Shown: piece by piece, positions 39,250-49,125 of the stretch
How the letters are laid out: each line of letters begins with the position of its first letter
Numbering within the stretch: the first letter of the stretch is position 1
Source: Pseudomonadota bacterium
Lineage (GTDB): Bacteria > Pseudomonadota > Gammaproteobacteria > Steroidobacterales > Steroidobacteraceae
DNA length: 64,000 bases
NCBI GenBank assembly: GCA_037200975.1
Contig: JBBCGI010000001.1
Location: 2,232,001 to 2,296,000, forward strand
Direction: 5' to 3'
Made by a program: the position numbers and the translations under genes
Notes under the pieces: generated by a model
What the model was told of the DNA's origin: nothing
Seen by the model: the letters and a program-made list of their open reading frames with translations, nothing else
Databases searched by the model: none

Positions 39250-40647
39250 TCAGCGCAGCTTCGGGACGCCGGCGGTGTCCAGCGTGAAATCCACACCGGC
39301 CCGGCCGAGCAGATCGGCGATGAAGTCTTCCGGTTCGGGCGCGCCGCGGTCGAGCAGGTGCGCGATGTCGCGCGACAGGTCGGGCTTGCGCGTCGCGGCA
39401 TCGAGCGCGGCCAGCCATTCGGCGCGCGAGACGATGCCATCGGCCCGGTTGGCGTCGAGCAGAGCGCGGACGAACTTGTAGAACGAACGGCCCGAGCCGG
39501 CTTCCGCCACCAAGCCGAATACGGCGCCGCAGGCGTAGTAGGCGCGATGTTCGTTTCGCTCGCGCGCGCTGGCGACACCCTTGCGGCGCGTCAGCGAGAT
39601 GCAGTCTTCGATGGCGCGGTTGAGCTCCATGCGCGGATCGTAGGTGGGGTCGGCCTCGGCCACGGCGCGGATGGCTAACAAGTCGGCGCCGCCCTCGGTG
39701 ATCCACGCATCGCGCGCGTACTGGTACGAGACCGTCTGCCCGAGCCAGAAATGCGCCGCTTCGTGCGCGACGAACCACAGTCCCTGCGCGCGCTGCTCGG
39801 GGGTTTCGTTCAGCATGCCGGTGCCCTCGTACGTCATGACGATGAGGCCATGCAACGCACTGCCGGCGCGCGATACCAGATAAGGGGTGGGCCCGGCCCA
39901 GCTCACCATGATCGTGGGCTTCCCGTCGGGCAGCTTGCCGAGCTCCTGCGTATATCGCGACAGCAACGACGGCACGGCGGTCGAAATGGAGTCCTTGATC
40001 CACGCAGGTAGTTCGGGATCGAGCACCGCGACCATGTACGGCGTTTCGATGGGGCGCGTCGCGCCGAACAGGACGTAGGTGTCCTTGTCGATCGTGCTGG
40101 CGACTGCCGCGCGCCTGCCTTCCAGCAGCACCGGGCCTGCGCTGTCGACGAACACGTAGCGCAGCTGGGCGGCGGGCACCATCTGGTTGTTGAGGTCGTT
40201 CGGTAACGCGCGCACCTTCGCGAGCGAATCCATCGGAAACAGGTCGAACTGCGCGACGAACAGCGCGACGGAGCCGTCGGTGAAACGCAGCGCCGGTGGA
40301 TAGTCCGCCTGCAGGCGCTCGGCGACCGGGGTGAAGCCGATGCGAACGCGCAGCGGAAGCTCGCCGCGATCGGCCTCGAAGACGTCATAGGCGCCGTGGC
40401 GCGCGAGCTTCACGCCGCGCGTTTCGACCGTCCAGCTACCTTCGCGCCACGGGGTGCCCGCCAGCGCCGTCCGATCCGAACGTGGCAACACCCAGGCCGC
40501 TACCCGCCGGTCGAATTGGAATTCGGCGCTCCACTCGTCGCCGCGCCGCGAGACTTCCACGCGCACTTGCGGTATGCCGGGTTTGTCGGCAATGGCCGCT
40601 TGCGCGGCCGCCGTGCCCAGCAATGCGAGAAGCGGCAGTAACCGCAC
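39250..40647 (-). CDS. M1-like metallopeptidase, exported
   Basis: 465 residues, GTG start. A signal peptide (LLPLLALLGTAAAQAA) and strand-rich N-terminal domain precede a gluzincin-type active site: HEAAHFW (HExxH) near residue 293, then ITEGGADLLA with the third zinc ligand Glu. It lacks the long aminopeptidase N domains, so it is a short M1-like enzyme of unknown substrate. Starts 3 bases after the E2 stop. Confidence 0.75.
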   Translation of the reverse strand: MRLLPLLALLGTAAAQAAIADKPGIPQVRVEVSRRGDEWSAEFQFDRRVAAWVLPRSDRTALAGTPWREGSWTVETRGVKLARHGAYDVFEADRGELPLRVRIGFTPVAERLQADYPPALRFTDGSVALFVAQFDLFPMDSLAKVRALPNDLNNQMVPAAQLRYVFVDSAGPVLLEGRRAAVASTIDKDTYVLFGATRPIETPYMVAVLDPELPAWIKDSISTAVPSLLSRYTQELGKLPDGKPTIMVSWAGPTPYLVSRAGSALHGLIVMTYEGTGMLNETPEQRAQGLWFVAHEAAHFWLGQTVSYQYARDAWITEGGADLLAIRAVAEADPTYDPRMELNRAIEDCISLTRRKGVASARERNEHRAYYACGAVFGLVAEAGSGRSFYKFVRALLDANRADGIVSRAEWLAALDAATRKPDLSRDIAHLLDRGAPEPEDFIADLLGRAGVDFTLDTAGVPKLR

Positions 40648-40650
40648 GCC

Positions 40651-41979
40651 TCAGCCGTCGATGAAGATCGTGGCCGGCTGCTCGAGCAGATCCTTCAACG
40701 CCTGGATCATCGAGGCGGCATCGAAACCGTCGACGAACCGGTGATCGAACGACGACGACAGATTCATCATCAGGCGCACGACGATCTGCCCGTCGACGAC
40801 CACGGCGCGTTCGATGGCTTTGTTGATCCCGATGATCGACACCTCGGGCATGTTGATCATCGGCGTCGAAGCGATACCGCCCAGTTTGCCCAGACTGGTG
40901 ATCGTGATCGTGGAACCGGTGAGCTCCTCGCGCGGCGACTTGTTGGTGCGCGCAGCCTCGGAGACGCGGCGGATCTCGGCGGCCAGATCGTGCAGCGCGC
41001 GCGACTCGGCGTTGCGCACCACCGGCACCTTGAGCCCCTGCGGCGTCTGCGTGGCGATGCCGACGTGCACGGCCTTGTGTTTGACGAGCACGCCGCGCGC
41101 GCTGTCGTACAACGCGTTGCACTGGGGGAATTTGTCGAGCACGCGTGCCAGCGCCGCGACGATGAACGGCAAGAAGGTCAGCGGCGGCGCGCTGGCCGGG
41201 CGCCGGTCGTTCAGGTGTTTGCGCAGCGCCTCGAGACGCGTGAGATCACACTCTTCCACGTACGAGTACTGCGGAATGCTCTTGGCCGATTCGGTCAGGC
41301 GCTCGGCGATCACGCGGCGCAGGCCGATGATCTTCACCTCCTCGGTGCCGGCGCGCGGTTCGCGCGTGGCGTTGGCGCGCGCGTTCATCGACGGCGCGGC
41401 GCCGCGCGCGGCACCGGCGGCCAGCGCGGAGTCGATGTCGCCCGGTTCGATGCGCCCGGCGGGACCGGTGCCCGTGACGGTAGTTAGATCGAGGCCGGCT
41501 TCGACGGCGCGGCGGCGCGAGGCCGGCGACACCATGACGCGCGCGGCCTTGTGCTGGCCGGTGCCGTTCGAGCCGTTGCCGTTGTGCGCGCCGTTGGCGG
41601 CGGCGGCTATCTGTTGTTTGTCGGTAGCCAGCTTGTCGCCCGGCTTGTCGCCGGCACGGCGCTGCGGAGTGAGCGGCTCCGGCGGCGGCGGCGCAGTGAC
41701 CTTCGCGACCGGCTCGGCACCCGCCGCGGCGGAAGTTGCGTCGGTTTCGAATACGACCAGCTCCGAACCCACGGCGACCATGTCGCCCGGCTCACCCTGG
41801 ATCGAAAGGATGCGGCCCGTGACCGGCGCGGGCATTTCCACCGCGGCCTTCTCGGTCATGACCTCGCACATCACCTGGTCTTCCTGCACCAGGTCCCCCG
41901 GCTTGACGTGCCAGGCGACGACTTCCGCGGAAACCGTGCCTTCGCCGAGATCCGGCATCTTGAAAACGTAGCGGCTCAT
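40651..41979 (-). CDS. 2-oxoacid dehydrogenase E2 (dihydrolipoyl acyltransferase)
   Basis: 442 residues: one lipoyl domain (VMCEVMTEKAAVEMPAPVTG, the lipoylated Lys in EKA), an alanine/proline linker, a peripheral-subunit-binding domain (SPASRRRAVEAGLDLTTVTGTGPAGRI, about 149-175) and a catalytic domain with SSSFDHRFVDGFDA. Transfers an acyl group from E1 to CoA. The E1 genes upstream look branched-chain type; no E3 is adjacent. Confidence 0.93.
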   Translation of the reverse strand: MSRYVFKMPDLGEGTVSAEVVAWHVKPGDLVQEDQVMCEVMTEKAAVEMPAPVTGRILSIQGEPGDMVAVGSELVVFETDATSAAAGAEPVAKVTAPPPPEPLTPQRRAGDKPGDKLATDKQQIAAAANGAHNGNGSNGTGQHKAARVMVSPASRRRAVEAGLDLTTVTGTGPAGRIEPGDIDSALAAGAARGAAPSMNARANATREPRAGTEEVKIIGLRRVIAERLTESAKSIPQYSYVEECDLTRLEALRKHLNDRRPASAPPLTFLPFIVAALARVLDKFPQCNALYDSARGVLVKHKAVHVGIATQTPQGLKVPVVRNAESRALHDLAAEIRRVSEAARTNKSPREELTGSTITITSLGKLGGIASTPMINMPEVSIIGINKAIERAVVVDGQIVVRLMMNLSSSFDHRFVDGFDAASMIQALKDLLEQPATIFIDG

Positions 41980-41985
41980 GGCTTG

Positions 41986-43002
41986 TTACTCCTGGCCCAT
42001 CGCGGCTCGCAGCGCGAGCGCCACCCGTGCTTGCCCGGGAAAATACTCCCATTCGAAGGCATGCGGGTATGGGGTGTCCCAGCCGGCGACGCGCTGGATG
42101 GGTGCCTCGAGATACCAGAAACATTCTTCCTGGATGCTGGCCGACAGCTCCGCGCCGAAGCCGGAAAAACGCGTGGCTTCGTGGGCCACGACACAGCGCC
42201 CGGTCTTCTTGACGGAGCTGCAGATCGGGTCGAGATCGAGCGGCGACATCGTGCGCACGTCGATGATTTCGGCGTCGATGCCGAGCTTCTTGGCCGCGGC
42301 CTCGCAGACGTACACCATCGTGCCGTAGGTGACGATGGTCACCTGCTCACCGGAACGCACGATCTCGCACTTGCCGATCGGCACCTTGTAGTGCCCCTCG
42401 GGCACCTCGCCCTTCGCGTGCGTGGTCCACGGAATAGCCGGCTTGTTAGGGTCGCCGTCGAACGGGCCGTTGTAGATGCGCTTGGGTTCGAAAAAGATGA
42501 TCGGGTCGTCGTCTTCGATCGCCGCGATCAACAGGCCCTTGGCGTCGTACGGATTGCTAGGCATCACCACTTTCACACCGCAGATGTGGGTGAAGATGGC
42601 CTCCGGGCTTTGCGAGTGCGTCTGCCCGCCGCGGATGCCGCCGCCGCAGGGCGCGCGGATGACGACCGGCGAGGAGAAATCTCCGGCACTGCGGTACCGG
42701 ATGCGCGCCAGCTCGCTCGCGATCTGGTCGACCGCCGGGTAGATATAATCGGCGAACTGTATCTCGGCGACCGGCTTCAATCCATTCACCGCCATGCCGA
42801 TCGCGGTGGCGACGATGCCGCCTTCGGAGATCGGCGAATCGAGCACGCGGTGCTCGCCGTATTTGCGCTGCAAGCCATCGGTGACGCGGAACACGCCGCC
42901 GAAGTAGCCCACATCTTCGCCCATCACGACCACCGACGGGTCGCGCGCCATCATCACGTCCATGGCGGAGTTGAGCGCCTGGATCATGTTCATCTGTGCC
43001 AT
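41986..43002 (-). CDS. 2-oxoacid dehydrogenase E1 component, beta subunit
   Basis: 338 residues. Transketolase-like pyrimidine domain with MIQALNSAMDVMMARDPSVVVMGEDVGYFGGVFRVTDGL, EGGIVATAIGMAVNGLKPVAEIQF, and SPEAIFTHICGVKVVMPSNPYDAKGLL. Length matches BkdA2 (branched-chain keto acid dehydrogenase). Starts directly after the E1alpha stop. Confidence 0.93.
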   Translation of the reverse strand: MAQMNMIQALNSAMDVMMARDPSVVVMGEDVGYFGGVFRVTDGLQRKYGEHRVLDSPISEGGIVATAIGMAVNGLKPVAEIQFADYIYPAVDQIASELARIRYRSAGDFSSPVVIRAPCGGGIRGGQTHSQSPEAIFTHICGVKVVMPSNPYDAKGLLIAAIEDDDPIIFFEPKRIYNGPFDGDPNKPAIPWTTHAKGEVPEGHYKVPIGKCEIVRSGEQVTIVTYGTMVYVCEAAAKKLGIDAEIIDVRTMSPLDLDPICSSVKKTGRCVVAHEATRFSGFGAELSASIQEECFWYLEAPIQRVAGWDTPYPHAFEWEYFPGQARVALALRAAMGQE

Positions 43003-44265
43003 TCAGTCCACCTTCGCGGCGAGACCGAGCTCGGCATTGAGTTTGATTTCCTCGGCGAGCTGCTCGCTCTGCCGGCGCAGGTTTTCGGGGAAGTCCTTGT
43101 AGACGTCCTCGAACATGAGGTGGCGGTCGAGGCGCGGACCTTCGTTCAGCGCGCCGAACTGCACGGCTTCCTTCCAGGCCGTGACCACCTGAGCGTCGAG
43201 CTCGGCGTGCAGATCCTTGTGCTGCTTCTCGCTCCACTCGCCGCGCGCGATCAGGTGGTTCTTCAGTCTATCTACCGGGTCGCCGAGCGGCCAGTGTTCG
43301 TAGTCGTCCTTGGGGCGATAACGCGTCGGGTCGTCGCTGGTCGAGTGCGCGGAGGCGCGGTAGGTCACGAGCTCGATGAGTGTCGGCCCGCCGCCGGTGC
43401 GCGCGCGTTGCGCGGCCCACTGCGTGACGGCGTACACGGCCAGGAAATCGTTGCCGTCGACGCGGATGCCCGCGATGCCGTAACCCGGGCCACGCGCAGC
43501 GAACGAACGTTGCTCGCCGCCGGCCGTTCCCTGGAACGTCGAGATGGCCCACTGGTTGTTGACGATGTTCATGATCACCGGCGCCTGGTGGACGGCGGCG
43601 AAGATGATGCCGTGGTGGAAATCCGCCTCGGCGCTCGAGCCTTCGCCGATCCAGGTGCAGGCGATGTGATCCTCGTTGCGGATCGCGGCGGCCATGGCCC
43701 AACCCACGGCCTGCGGGAACTGGGTAGTTAGATTGCCGGAGATCGAGAAGATGCGGCCGGCGTTCCAGTGGTACATGACCGGCAATTGCCGGCCCTTGCA
43801 CATGTCGCGCGTGTTGGAGAGCAACTGGCACATGAGGTCGACCAGCGGCTTGCCGCGCACCATGTAGATGCCCTGCTGCCGGTACGACGGGAACAACATG
43901 TCGCCGGGCTGCAGCGCCATGGCCTGCGCGACCGCGACGGCCTCCTCGCCGTACGAACGCATATAGAAGGAGATCTTTCCCTGGCGTTGCGTACGCTGCA
44001 TGCGGTCATCGAAGATGCGTGTCAGCAGCATGTGGCGCAGGCCGACTTGCAGATCCTCGGGTTCGAGCCACGGATTCCACGGGCCGACGGCCTCGTGTTT
44101 GTCGTCGAGCACGCGCACCAGGCCGACGGACACTTCTTCCATGTCGCGGGCGCGGGCGTTGACGTCGGGCTTGTTGATGGCGCCGGCGGGAGATAGCTCG
44201 ACGTACGAAAAGTCGGGCTTGTCCCCGGGCCGAGTGGGGGGTTGCGGAACGTGAAGTCTTGGCAT
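43003..44265 (-). CDS. 2-oxoacid dehydrogenase E1 component, alpha subunit
   Basis: 420 residues. Thiamine-pyrophosphate motif GEGSSAEADFHHGIIFAAVHQAPVIMNIVNNQWAIST near 228-264 and YRASAHSTSDDPTRYR phosphoserine loop. The N-terminal extension and SYRQQGIYMVRG are typical of branched-chain (BkdA1-type) rather than pyruvate E1alpha. Function in leucine/isoleucine/valine breakdown is inferred; the propionyl-CoA formed would feed prpBCD nearby. Start ATG at 44263-44265. Confidence 0.9.
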   Translation of the reverse strand: MPRLHVPQPPTRPGDKPDFSYVELSPAGAINKPDVNARARDMEEVSVGLVRVLDDKHEAVGPWNPWLEPEDLQVGLRHMLLTRIFDDRMQRTQRQGKISFYMRSYGEEAVAVAQAMALQPGDMLFPSYRQQGIYMVRGKPLVDLMCQLLSNTRDMCKGRQLPVMYHWNAGRIFSISGNLTTQFPQAVGWAMAAAIRNEDHIACTWIGEGSSAEADFHHGIIFAAVHQAPVIMNIVNNQWAISTFQGTAGGEQRSFAARGPGYGIAGIRVDGNDFLAVYAVTQWAAQRARTGGGPTLIELVTYRASAHSTSDDPTRYRPKDDYEHWPLGDPVDRLKNHLIARGEWSEKQHKDLHAELDAQVVTAWKEAVQFGALNEGPRLDRHLMFEDVYKDFPENLRRQSEQLAEEIKLNAELGLAAKVD

Positions 44266-44366
44266 GAGGCGGATGATACTCGGCTCGACCTTGCTGGCGA
44301 ATCGAGGGCATTCCGGGCGCGGTTGCGCCGCGGTTCCTGAGCGGCCCGGAACGCGGGCGGCGTGGG

Positions 44367-44834
44367 TCAGGTCGGTTTGAAGACCATCAGGAACAGTGCG
44401 ACGAGGGGAGCGCCCGTCGCTACCGCGCCCCAGATTTTCCAGGAGCGGGACAGGGCTTCGTATTCGGTCTCGTTCCAGGCGCCGGCGATGCCGGCGCGAA
44501 CGTTGGCTAACAACTTCTTCTGCAGCGGCGCGACAAAGAAGGAGAACGCGGCGCCGGAAATGCCGAACAGCACCAGCGACCAGCCGATCCACTTCGTCGT
44601 GAGCAGTGGATAGTCCATCAGCCAGGCGAGTATCACGCCGGTCGCGATGATGAGGATGACGCCCGGCGTCGTGAACCAGCGATCGCTGGCGATGATCCCG
44701 TCCAGCGCCTGCGCGCGGGCACGCAGCTCGCCGGTCCGGTCGGCGTGAAATTTCCAGAACACGCCGGTGATGATGTTGCCGAGGAACAGCACGACGCTGA
44801 CGATGTGCAGCGATTTGACCAGTAGATAGAGCAT
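44367..44834 (-). CDS. DUF2269-type membrane protein
   Basis: 155 residues, four membrane helices (LYLLVKSLHIVSVVLFLGNIITGVFW, TTPGVILIIATGVILAWL, IGWSLVLFGISGAAFSFFVA, IWGAVATGAPLVALFLMVF). Matches DUF2269 in layout. The start overlaps the TGA of the MBL gene by one base (TGATG). Confidence 0.75.
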   Translation of the reverse strand: MLYLLVKSLHIVSVVLFLGNIITGVFWKFHADRTGELRARAQALDGIIASDRWFTTPGVILIIATGVILAWLMDYPLLTTKWIGWSLVLFGISGAAFSFFVAPLQKKLLANVRAGIAGAWNETEYEALSRSWKIWGAVATGAPLVALFLMVFKPT

Positions 44835-45781
44835 CAGCCGGCCTCGCGCTTCAACCAGTGGATGAGACCGGCCGCGTTGAGCTCGAAGTCCTTGCCGAGA
44901 AGCGCATCGATCGCGTCGGCGCTCAGCTGGCAGCCGTGTTCGCGCAGCGATTCGTGCGAGCGCTGGCGCAGCTCGAATTTCAGGCGCCGATCGTCGAGCC
45001 CGCAACGGCGCGCGATCTTCACGAACTCGTCGATGGCGTCGTACATGTCGTTGGCCAGGCGCGCGCAGTCGCCGACTTCGCTGTAGTGAGTCAGGTACAA
45101 CTTGCGCGGCTTGAACTGCATGAGCCGCACGATGGAAGCCTTGAGCTGCGCCGGATCGAACTGCGTGGGGGTGGTGGTGGGCGTGATCCACGGCCCGCGC
45201 GCGGTATCGAATTCGCGATAGGAGAGCCCGAAGGTGTCGCCGGTGAAGATGCCGGTCGTGTCCCGATCGACGATCGCCTGGTGATGCAGCGCGTGACCGG
45301 GTGTGTGCACGCACTCGAAGGCGCGGCCGGCGAGCTCGAAAAGCTGCCCGTCGGTGGTTGCGACCACCCGCTCGCGCGCGATCGGGAGAATCTCGCCATA
45401 CAACTTCTCGTGCAGCTCGTGCCCATAGACGGCCCGGGTGCCGGCGATGAGTTTTGCGGGGTGGATCATGTGCGGCGCGCCGCGCGGGTGCACCACGCAG
45501 ACCGCATTCGGCAACGCCTGCATCAACGCACCGGCGCCCCCGGCGTGATCGAGATGCACGTGTGTGAGGAACAGCAGCTCCACCGCGTCGGGCGCGACCC
45601 CGAGCTTTTCGAGCGCGGCGAGTATCAGCGGAACGGCCGTGTTGGGGCCGGTATCGATGATGGCCGCACGTCCGTTAACGGCCACGACGTGCGAGGCGTC
45701 CATCTGCGGGCGCACGTATTCGGTGTCGACGGCGGTGATGCCATCGGCGAATGACGTGAGACGTGGCATGACGGCATTCAT
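44834..45781 (-). CDS. MBL-fold metallo-hydrolase
   Basis: 315 residues. The binuclear metal motif THVHLDHAGG lies near residue 74, with VHTPGHALHHQ and FTGDTFGLSYR following. The fold is that of glyoxalase-II/lactonase-type hydrolases; substrate unknown. A soluble C-terminal domain of about 90 residues follows the hydrolase core. Confidence 0.9.
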   Translation of the reverse strand: MNAVMPRLTSFADGITAVDTEYVRPQMDASHVVAVNGRAAIIDTGPNTAVPLILAALEKLGVAPDAVELLFLTHVHLDHAGGAGALMQALPNAVCVVHPRGAPHMIHPAKLIAGTRAVYGHELHEKLYGEILPIARERVVATTDGQLFELAGRAFECVHTPGHALHHQAIVDRDTTGIFTGDTFGLSYREFDTARGPWITPTTTPTQFDPAQLKASIVRLMQFKPRKLYLTHYSEVGDCARLANDMYDAIDEFVKIARRCGLDDRRLKFELRQRSHESLREHGCQLSADAIDALLGKDFELNAAGLIHWLKREAG

Positions 45782-45802
45782 GGCTTACGGCAACATAGCA
45801 GC

Positions 45803-47749
45803 ATGAGACGTAACTTTCTGCTGGCGATTGGAACCTGCATTTTCATACAACTCGCATCGGGCGCGCACGCCGCGATCGAGGAACGCGGCAACCTGGTGCT
45901 CGACAACATTCCACCGGTCGAAACACCTCTAACAGCCAAGTTAGACGATTACATGAACGCGCGCGGCGCGACCTTCGTCGACTGGCTACCCGACGGCGGC
46001 ATGTTGATAGCCACGCGCTTCGGGGACACCGAGCAATTGCACCGGGTTGCACAACCATTGGGCATGCGCGAGCAACTCACCTTTTCGCGCGAGCCCGTGT
46101 CGTCCGCGCGGTCGCCGCAATCGGCGGTGGCGCCCGGCTTCGTGTTCCTGCGCGACATCGGCGGCAACGAGATGTCGCAGGTCTTCTACTACGACGTCAA
46201 TACCCGCGCCGTGCACATGATCAGCGACGGCAAGGGGCTGCATGGCGGCCTGCGCTGGAGCCATGACGGCCGCCGCGTGGCCTTTCACGGCACCGGCCGC
46301 GATGGCGTGAGTTACGACCTGTTCGTGGCGGAGCCGGCTAACAACGTGCCGCCGCGCCTCGTCTACAACGGCTTCCAGAAGGAATGGTCGGTGGCGGACT
46401 GGTCGCCCGACGACAGCAAGCTGCTCATCACCAACTTCGTCTCGGCGAACGAATCGCACCTGTACGTGATGGACCTCGCGACCGCGGCTTTGACGCCAGT
46501 CGGCGAGGGCAAGGGCGTCGCCAGCGTTTCGGGCGCGCGTTTCACGGCCGACGGCCGCGGCGTCTATCTGATCACCAACCGTGACAGCGAGTTCGAACAA
46601 CTCAAACGCATCGATCTCGCCACCGGCGTGGCCGAAAACCTCACCGGCCACATCCCCTGGGATATCGAAGACTTCGCGCGCAGCGACGACGGCCGCTATC
46701 TCGCCTGGGTCGCCAACGTCGATGGCGTCAGCCGCCTGACCGTGGTGAACGTTGCGGCGCGTACCGAGAGCCTGCCGCCGCTGCCCGACGGCCGGATCGG
46801 CCGCATCGCTTTCGATCGCACCGGCAAACGTCTGGCATTGTCGCTGGAAAATGCGCAATCGCCGCGCGATGTGTTCGTGCTCGAAGTCGAGCGCAATGCA
46901 CTGGTCCGGTATACGAAGAGCGAGGTCGGGCCGAACGATCCGCTGCAGTACTCACCCGCCGAACTGGTGCGATATCCGACCTTCGATCGCGAGCGCGGCA
47001 AGTTCCGCGAGATTCCCGCGTTCATCGTGCGCCCGTCCACGCCGGGTCCGCATCCGGTGCTCATCGACATCCATGGCGGGCCCGAATCGCAGGCCATTCC
47101 GAGCTTCAATCCGTTCACCCAGTTCCTGGTGCGCGAGATGGGCTTCGTGGTCATCACGCCGAACGTGCGCGGCTCGACCGGCTACGGCAAGACCTACATG
47201 AATCTCGACGACGGCGAGGACCGTGAGGATTCGGTCAAGGACATCGGCGCGCTGCTGGTCTGGGTCGGCCTGCAGAAGGACCTGGACGCGAAGAAAGTCT
47301 TCGTCTCGGGCGGTTCTTACGGCGGCTACATGTCGCTCGCGACGATGGCGAACTTCGGCGACCGGCTGCGCGGCGGCATCGACGTGGTCGGCATCTCGAA
47401 TTTCGTCACCTTCCTCGAGAACACCTCCGCGTACCGGCGCGACCTGCGCCGCGCCGAATACGGCGACGAACGGCTGCCGCGCATGCGCGCCTATCTACAG
47501 CGGATTTCGCCGCTCACCAACGCGGCCAGGATAAACAAGCCGATGCTGGTGGTGCAGGGGCTCAACGACCCACGCGTCCCGGCGACCGAATCCCAGCAGA
47601 TGGTGGCGAAGATCCGTGCGCGCGGCGGCGAGGTCTGGTATCTGGCGGCCAAGGACGAAGGCCACGGGTTCAGGAAGAAGTCGAACCGCGACTTCTATCA
47701 GAAGACGATCGTGACGTTCCTGGAGAAGCAGCTCGCCGCGCCCAAGTAG
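45803..47749 (+). CDS. S9 family (prolyl oligopeptidase-type) serine peptidase, exported
   Basis: 648 residues with a signal peptide (IGTCIFIQLASGAHA). A seven-bladed propeller domain precedes the alpha/beta hydrolase domain, where the nucleophile lies in GGSYGGYMSLA near residue 510; later Asp in GLNDPRVP and His in DEGHGF complete the triad. Probably periplasmic peptide hydrolysis. Diverges from the MBL gene. Confidence 0.93.
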   Translation: MRRNFLLAIGTCIFIQLASGAHAAIEERGNLVLDNIPPVETPLTAKLDDYMNARGATFVDWLPDGGMLIATRFGDTEQLHRVAQPLGMREQLTFSREPVSSARSPQSAVAPGFVFLRDIGGNEMSQVFYYDVNTRAVHMISDGKGLHGGLRWSHDGRRVAFHGTGRDGVSYDLFVAEPANNVPPRLVYNGFQKEWSVADWSPDDSKLLITNFVSANESHLYVMDLATAALTPVGEGKGVASVSGARFTADGRGVYLITNRDSEFEQLKRIDLATGVAENLTGHIPWDIEDFARSDDGRYLAWVANVDGVSRLTVVNVAARTESLPPLPDGRIGRIAFDRTGKRLALSLENAQSPRDVFVLEVERNALVRYTKSEVGPNDPLQYSPAELVRYPTFDRERGKFREIPAFIVRPSTPGPHPVLIDIHGGPESQAIPSFNPFTQFLVREMGFVVITPNVRGSTGYGKTYMNLDDGEDREDSVKDIGALLVWVGLQKDLDAKKVFVSGGSYGGYMSLATMANFGDRLRGGIDVVGISNFVTFLENTSAYRRDLRRAEYGDERLPRMRAYLQRISPLTNAARINKPMLVVQGLNDPRVPATESQQMVAKIRARGGEVWYLAAKDEGHGFRKKSNRDFYQKTIVTFLEKQLAAPK

Positions 47750-47761
47750 CGGCGAGGATAG

Positions 47762-48421
47762 TTAGTGCGCGGGACCCGAATCGGCCGAGAAGAAGAAACG
47801 CTTCTTCGGCAGGGTCTGGAGGCCGGGGGTCTTGCTGGAGTAGTACTCCGCCACCGCGACGATGTCTTCCAGCGTGAGCGTCGCCGCCATGCCCGCCATG
47901 ATGGCGTTCTTGCGCCCGCCCTTCTGGTAGTCGTGCAACGCGCGCTCGATGTAGTCCGTGTGCTGTCCGGCGAGCGTCGGGTAATCGGCGGTAATGCCGA
48001 CGCCGTTGGTGCCGTGGCAGGCGAGGCAGGTCTCGGTCGCCTTCGGGCGCCGGTCGGCCGGCACGTCGTTGGTCGACTTGGTCAACACGTCGGGGCCGGC
48101 GAAGTACACCGCGATGTCCGCCATGTCCTGCTCGCTCATGGATGCCGCCTGCGCGTGCATCGTGCCGTGGGAACGTTCGCCGCTCTTGTAGGCCTTGAGC
48201 GCCGCGAGCAGGTATTCGGGCCGCTGGCCGTGCACCTTGGGCACCGAATAAGTGGGGTAGACGTTCTTGTAGTTAGGAATGGCGTGACAGCCCTGGCAGG
48301 TGTAGGCCAGGTCGTGGCCACGCTTGGCATCTCCGACGGGCGCCTGCGCCTGCGCGAGCGGCGCGAGGAAAGCGGCGGCGGTGAGGGTCAGCGAGACGAC
48401 GAGCGAAGTACGCAATGCCAT
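47762..48421 (-). CDS. Di-haem cytochrome c (c4-like)
   Basis: 219 residues with signal peptide (LVVSLTLTAAAFLAPLAQA). Two haem-binding motifs, CQGCH near 43 and CLACH near 134, give two class-I cytochrome domains; methionines nearby (MHAQAASM, IMAGMAATL) can be axial ligands. An electron carrier of the periplasm, possibly for a terminal oxidase or the quinoprotein. Confidence 0.9.
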   Translation of the reverse strand: MALRTSLVVSLTLTAAAFLAPLAQAQAPVGDAKRGHDLAYTCQGCHAIPNYKNVYPTYSVPKVHGQRPEYLLAALKAYKSGERSHGTMHAQAASMSEQDMADIAVYFAGPDVLTKSTNDVPADRRPKATETCLACHGTNGVGITADYPTLAGQHTDYIERALHDYQKGGRKNAIMAGMAATLTLEDIVAVAEYYSSKTPGLQTLPKKRFFFSADSGPAH

Positions 48422-48531
48422 GACGGATGTAAGCCTTTGAGCTCTCAAAAACAGGTCGCGATATTAAGGACTTGGGCGCTCAATTGCCACCGGGCACAAT
48501 CCCGGCGCGCGGGGCGCGCAGAGGTCGACGA

Positions 48532-48990
48532 TTGATAACACTCATTCAGCGTGTCAGCCAGGCAGCCGTCACGGTGCAAGGCCGCGTAGTGGGCAGCATT
48601 GAGCGGGGCATCCTTGCGCTCGTCGGCATCGAGCGCGGCGACGACCTGGCGCGCGGCGAATGCCTGCTCGAGCGCGTGCTGACCTACCGGATCTTCGAGG
48701 ACGACGGCGGGCGCATGAATCTTTCGCTCACCGATGTCGGCGGCGGGCTGCTGCTGGTGCCGCAGTTCACGCTCGCGGCGGACACCCACAAGGGAACTCG
48801 CCCCGGGTTCAGCACGGCCGAACCTCCGGAGCTCGCGCGCCTGCTGTTCGAGAAAGTCGTGGCCGCCGCGCGTGCCCGTCATGCGCAGGTCGCGACGGGT
48901 GAATTCGGCGCACACATGCAGGTGGCGCTGGTGAACGACGGGCCGGTCACCTTCTGGCTGCGATCTCCCCTGCAAACTGCCCAGGAATGA
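48532..48990 (+). CDS. dtd: D-aminoacyl-tRNA deacylase
   Basis: 152 residues with a TTG start; AGAGG stands six bases upstream. ITLIQRVSQAAVTVQGRVVG opening, VPQFTLAADTHKGTRPGFSTAEPP (the SQxxL-like site) and NDGPVTFWL (the GP motif) identify DTD, which removes D-amino acids from tRNA. Confidence 0.93.
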   Translation: MITLIQRVSQAAVTVQGRVVGSIERGILALVGIERGDDLARGECLLERVLTYRIFEDDGGRMNLSLTDVGGGLLLVPQFTLAADTHKGTRPGFSTAEPPELARLLFEKVVAAARARHAQVATGEFGAHMQVALVNDGPVTFWLRSPLQTAQE

Positions 48991-49125
48991 CAAAGACTTA
49001 ACAGTCCTGCGCAGTGCGTGATGGGAGTCTCGCCCCGGGCCGAACTTTCTTAGGTTTGGGGCCTCTGTTGACTTATCATTCCGGCAGTTTTTCGAGGGGC
49101 CGCGCGCCCCCCACAGGAGCGGCTC

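Noticed and set aside
39177-39578. N-terminal extension of the CxxC membrane protein
   Set aside because: Overlaps the M1-like peptidase gene in another frame with shadow composition.
49049-49125. Promoter for tatA
   Set aside because: TTGACT and TATCAT overlap and cannot form one promoter; no pair with correct spacing was found.
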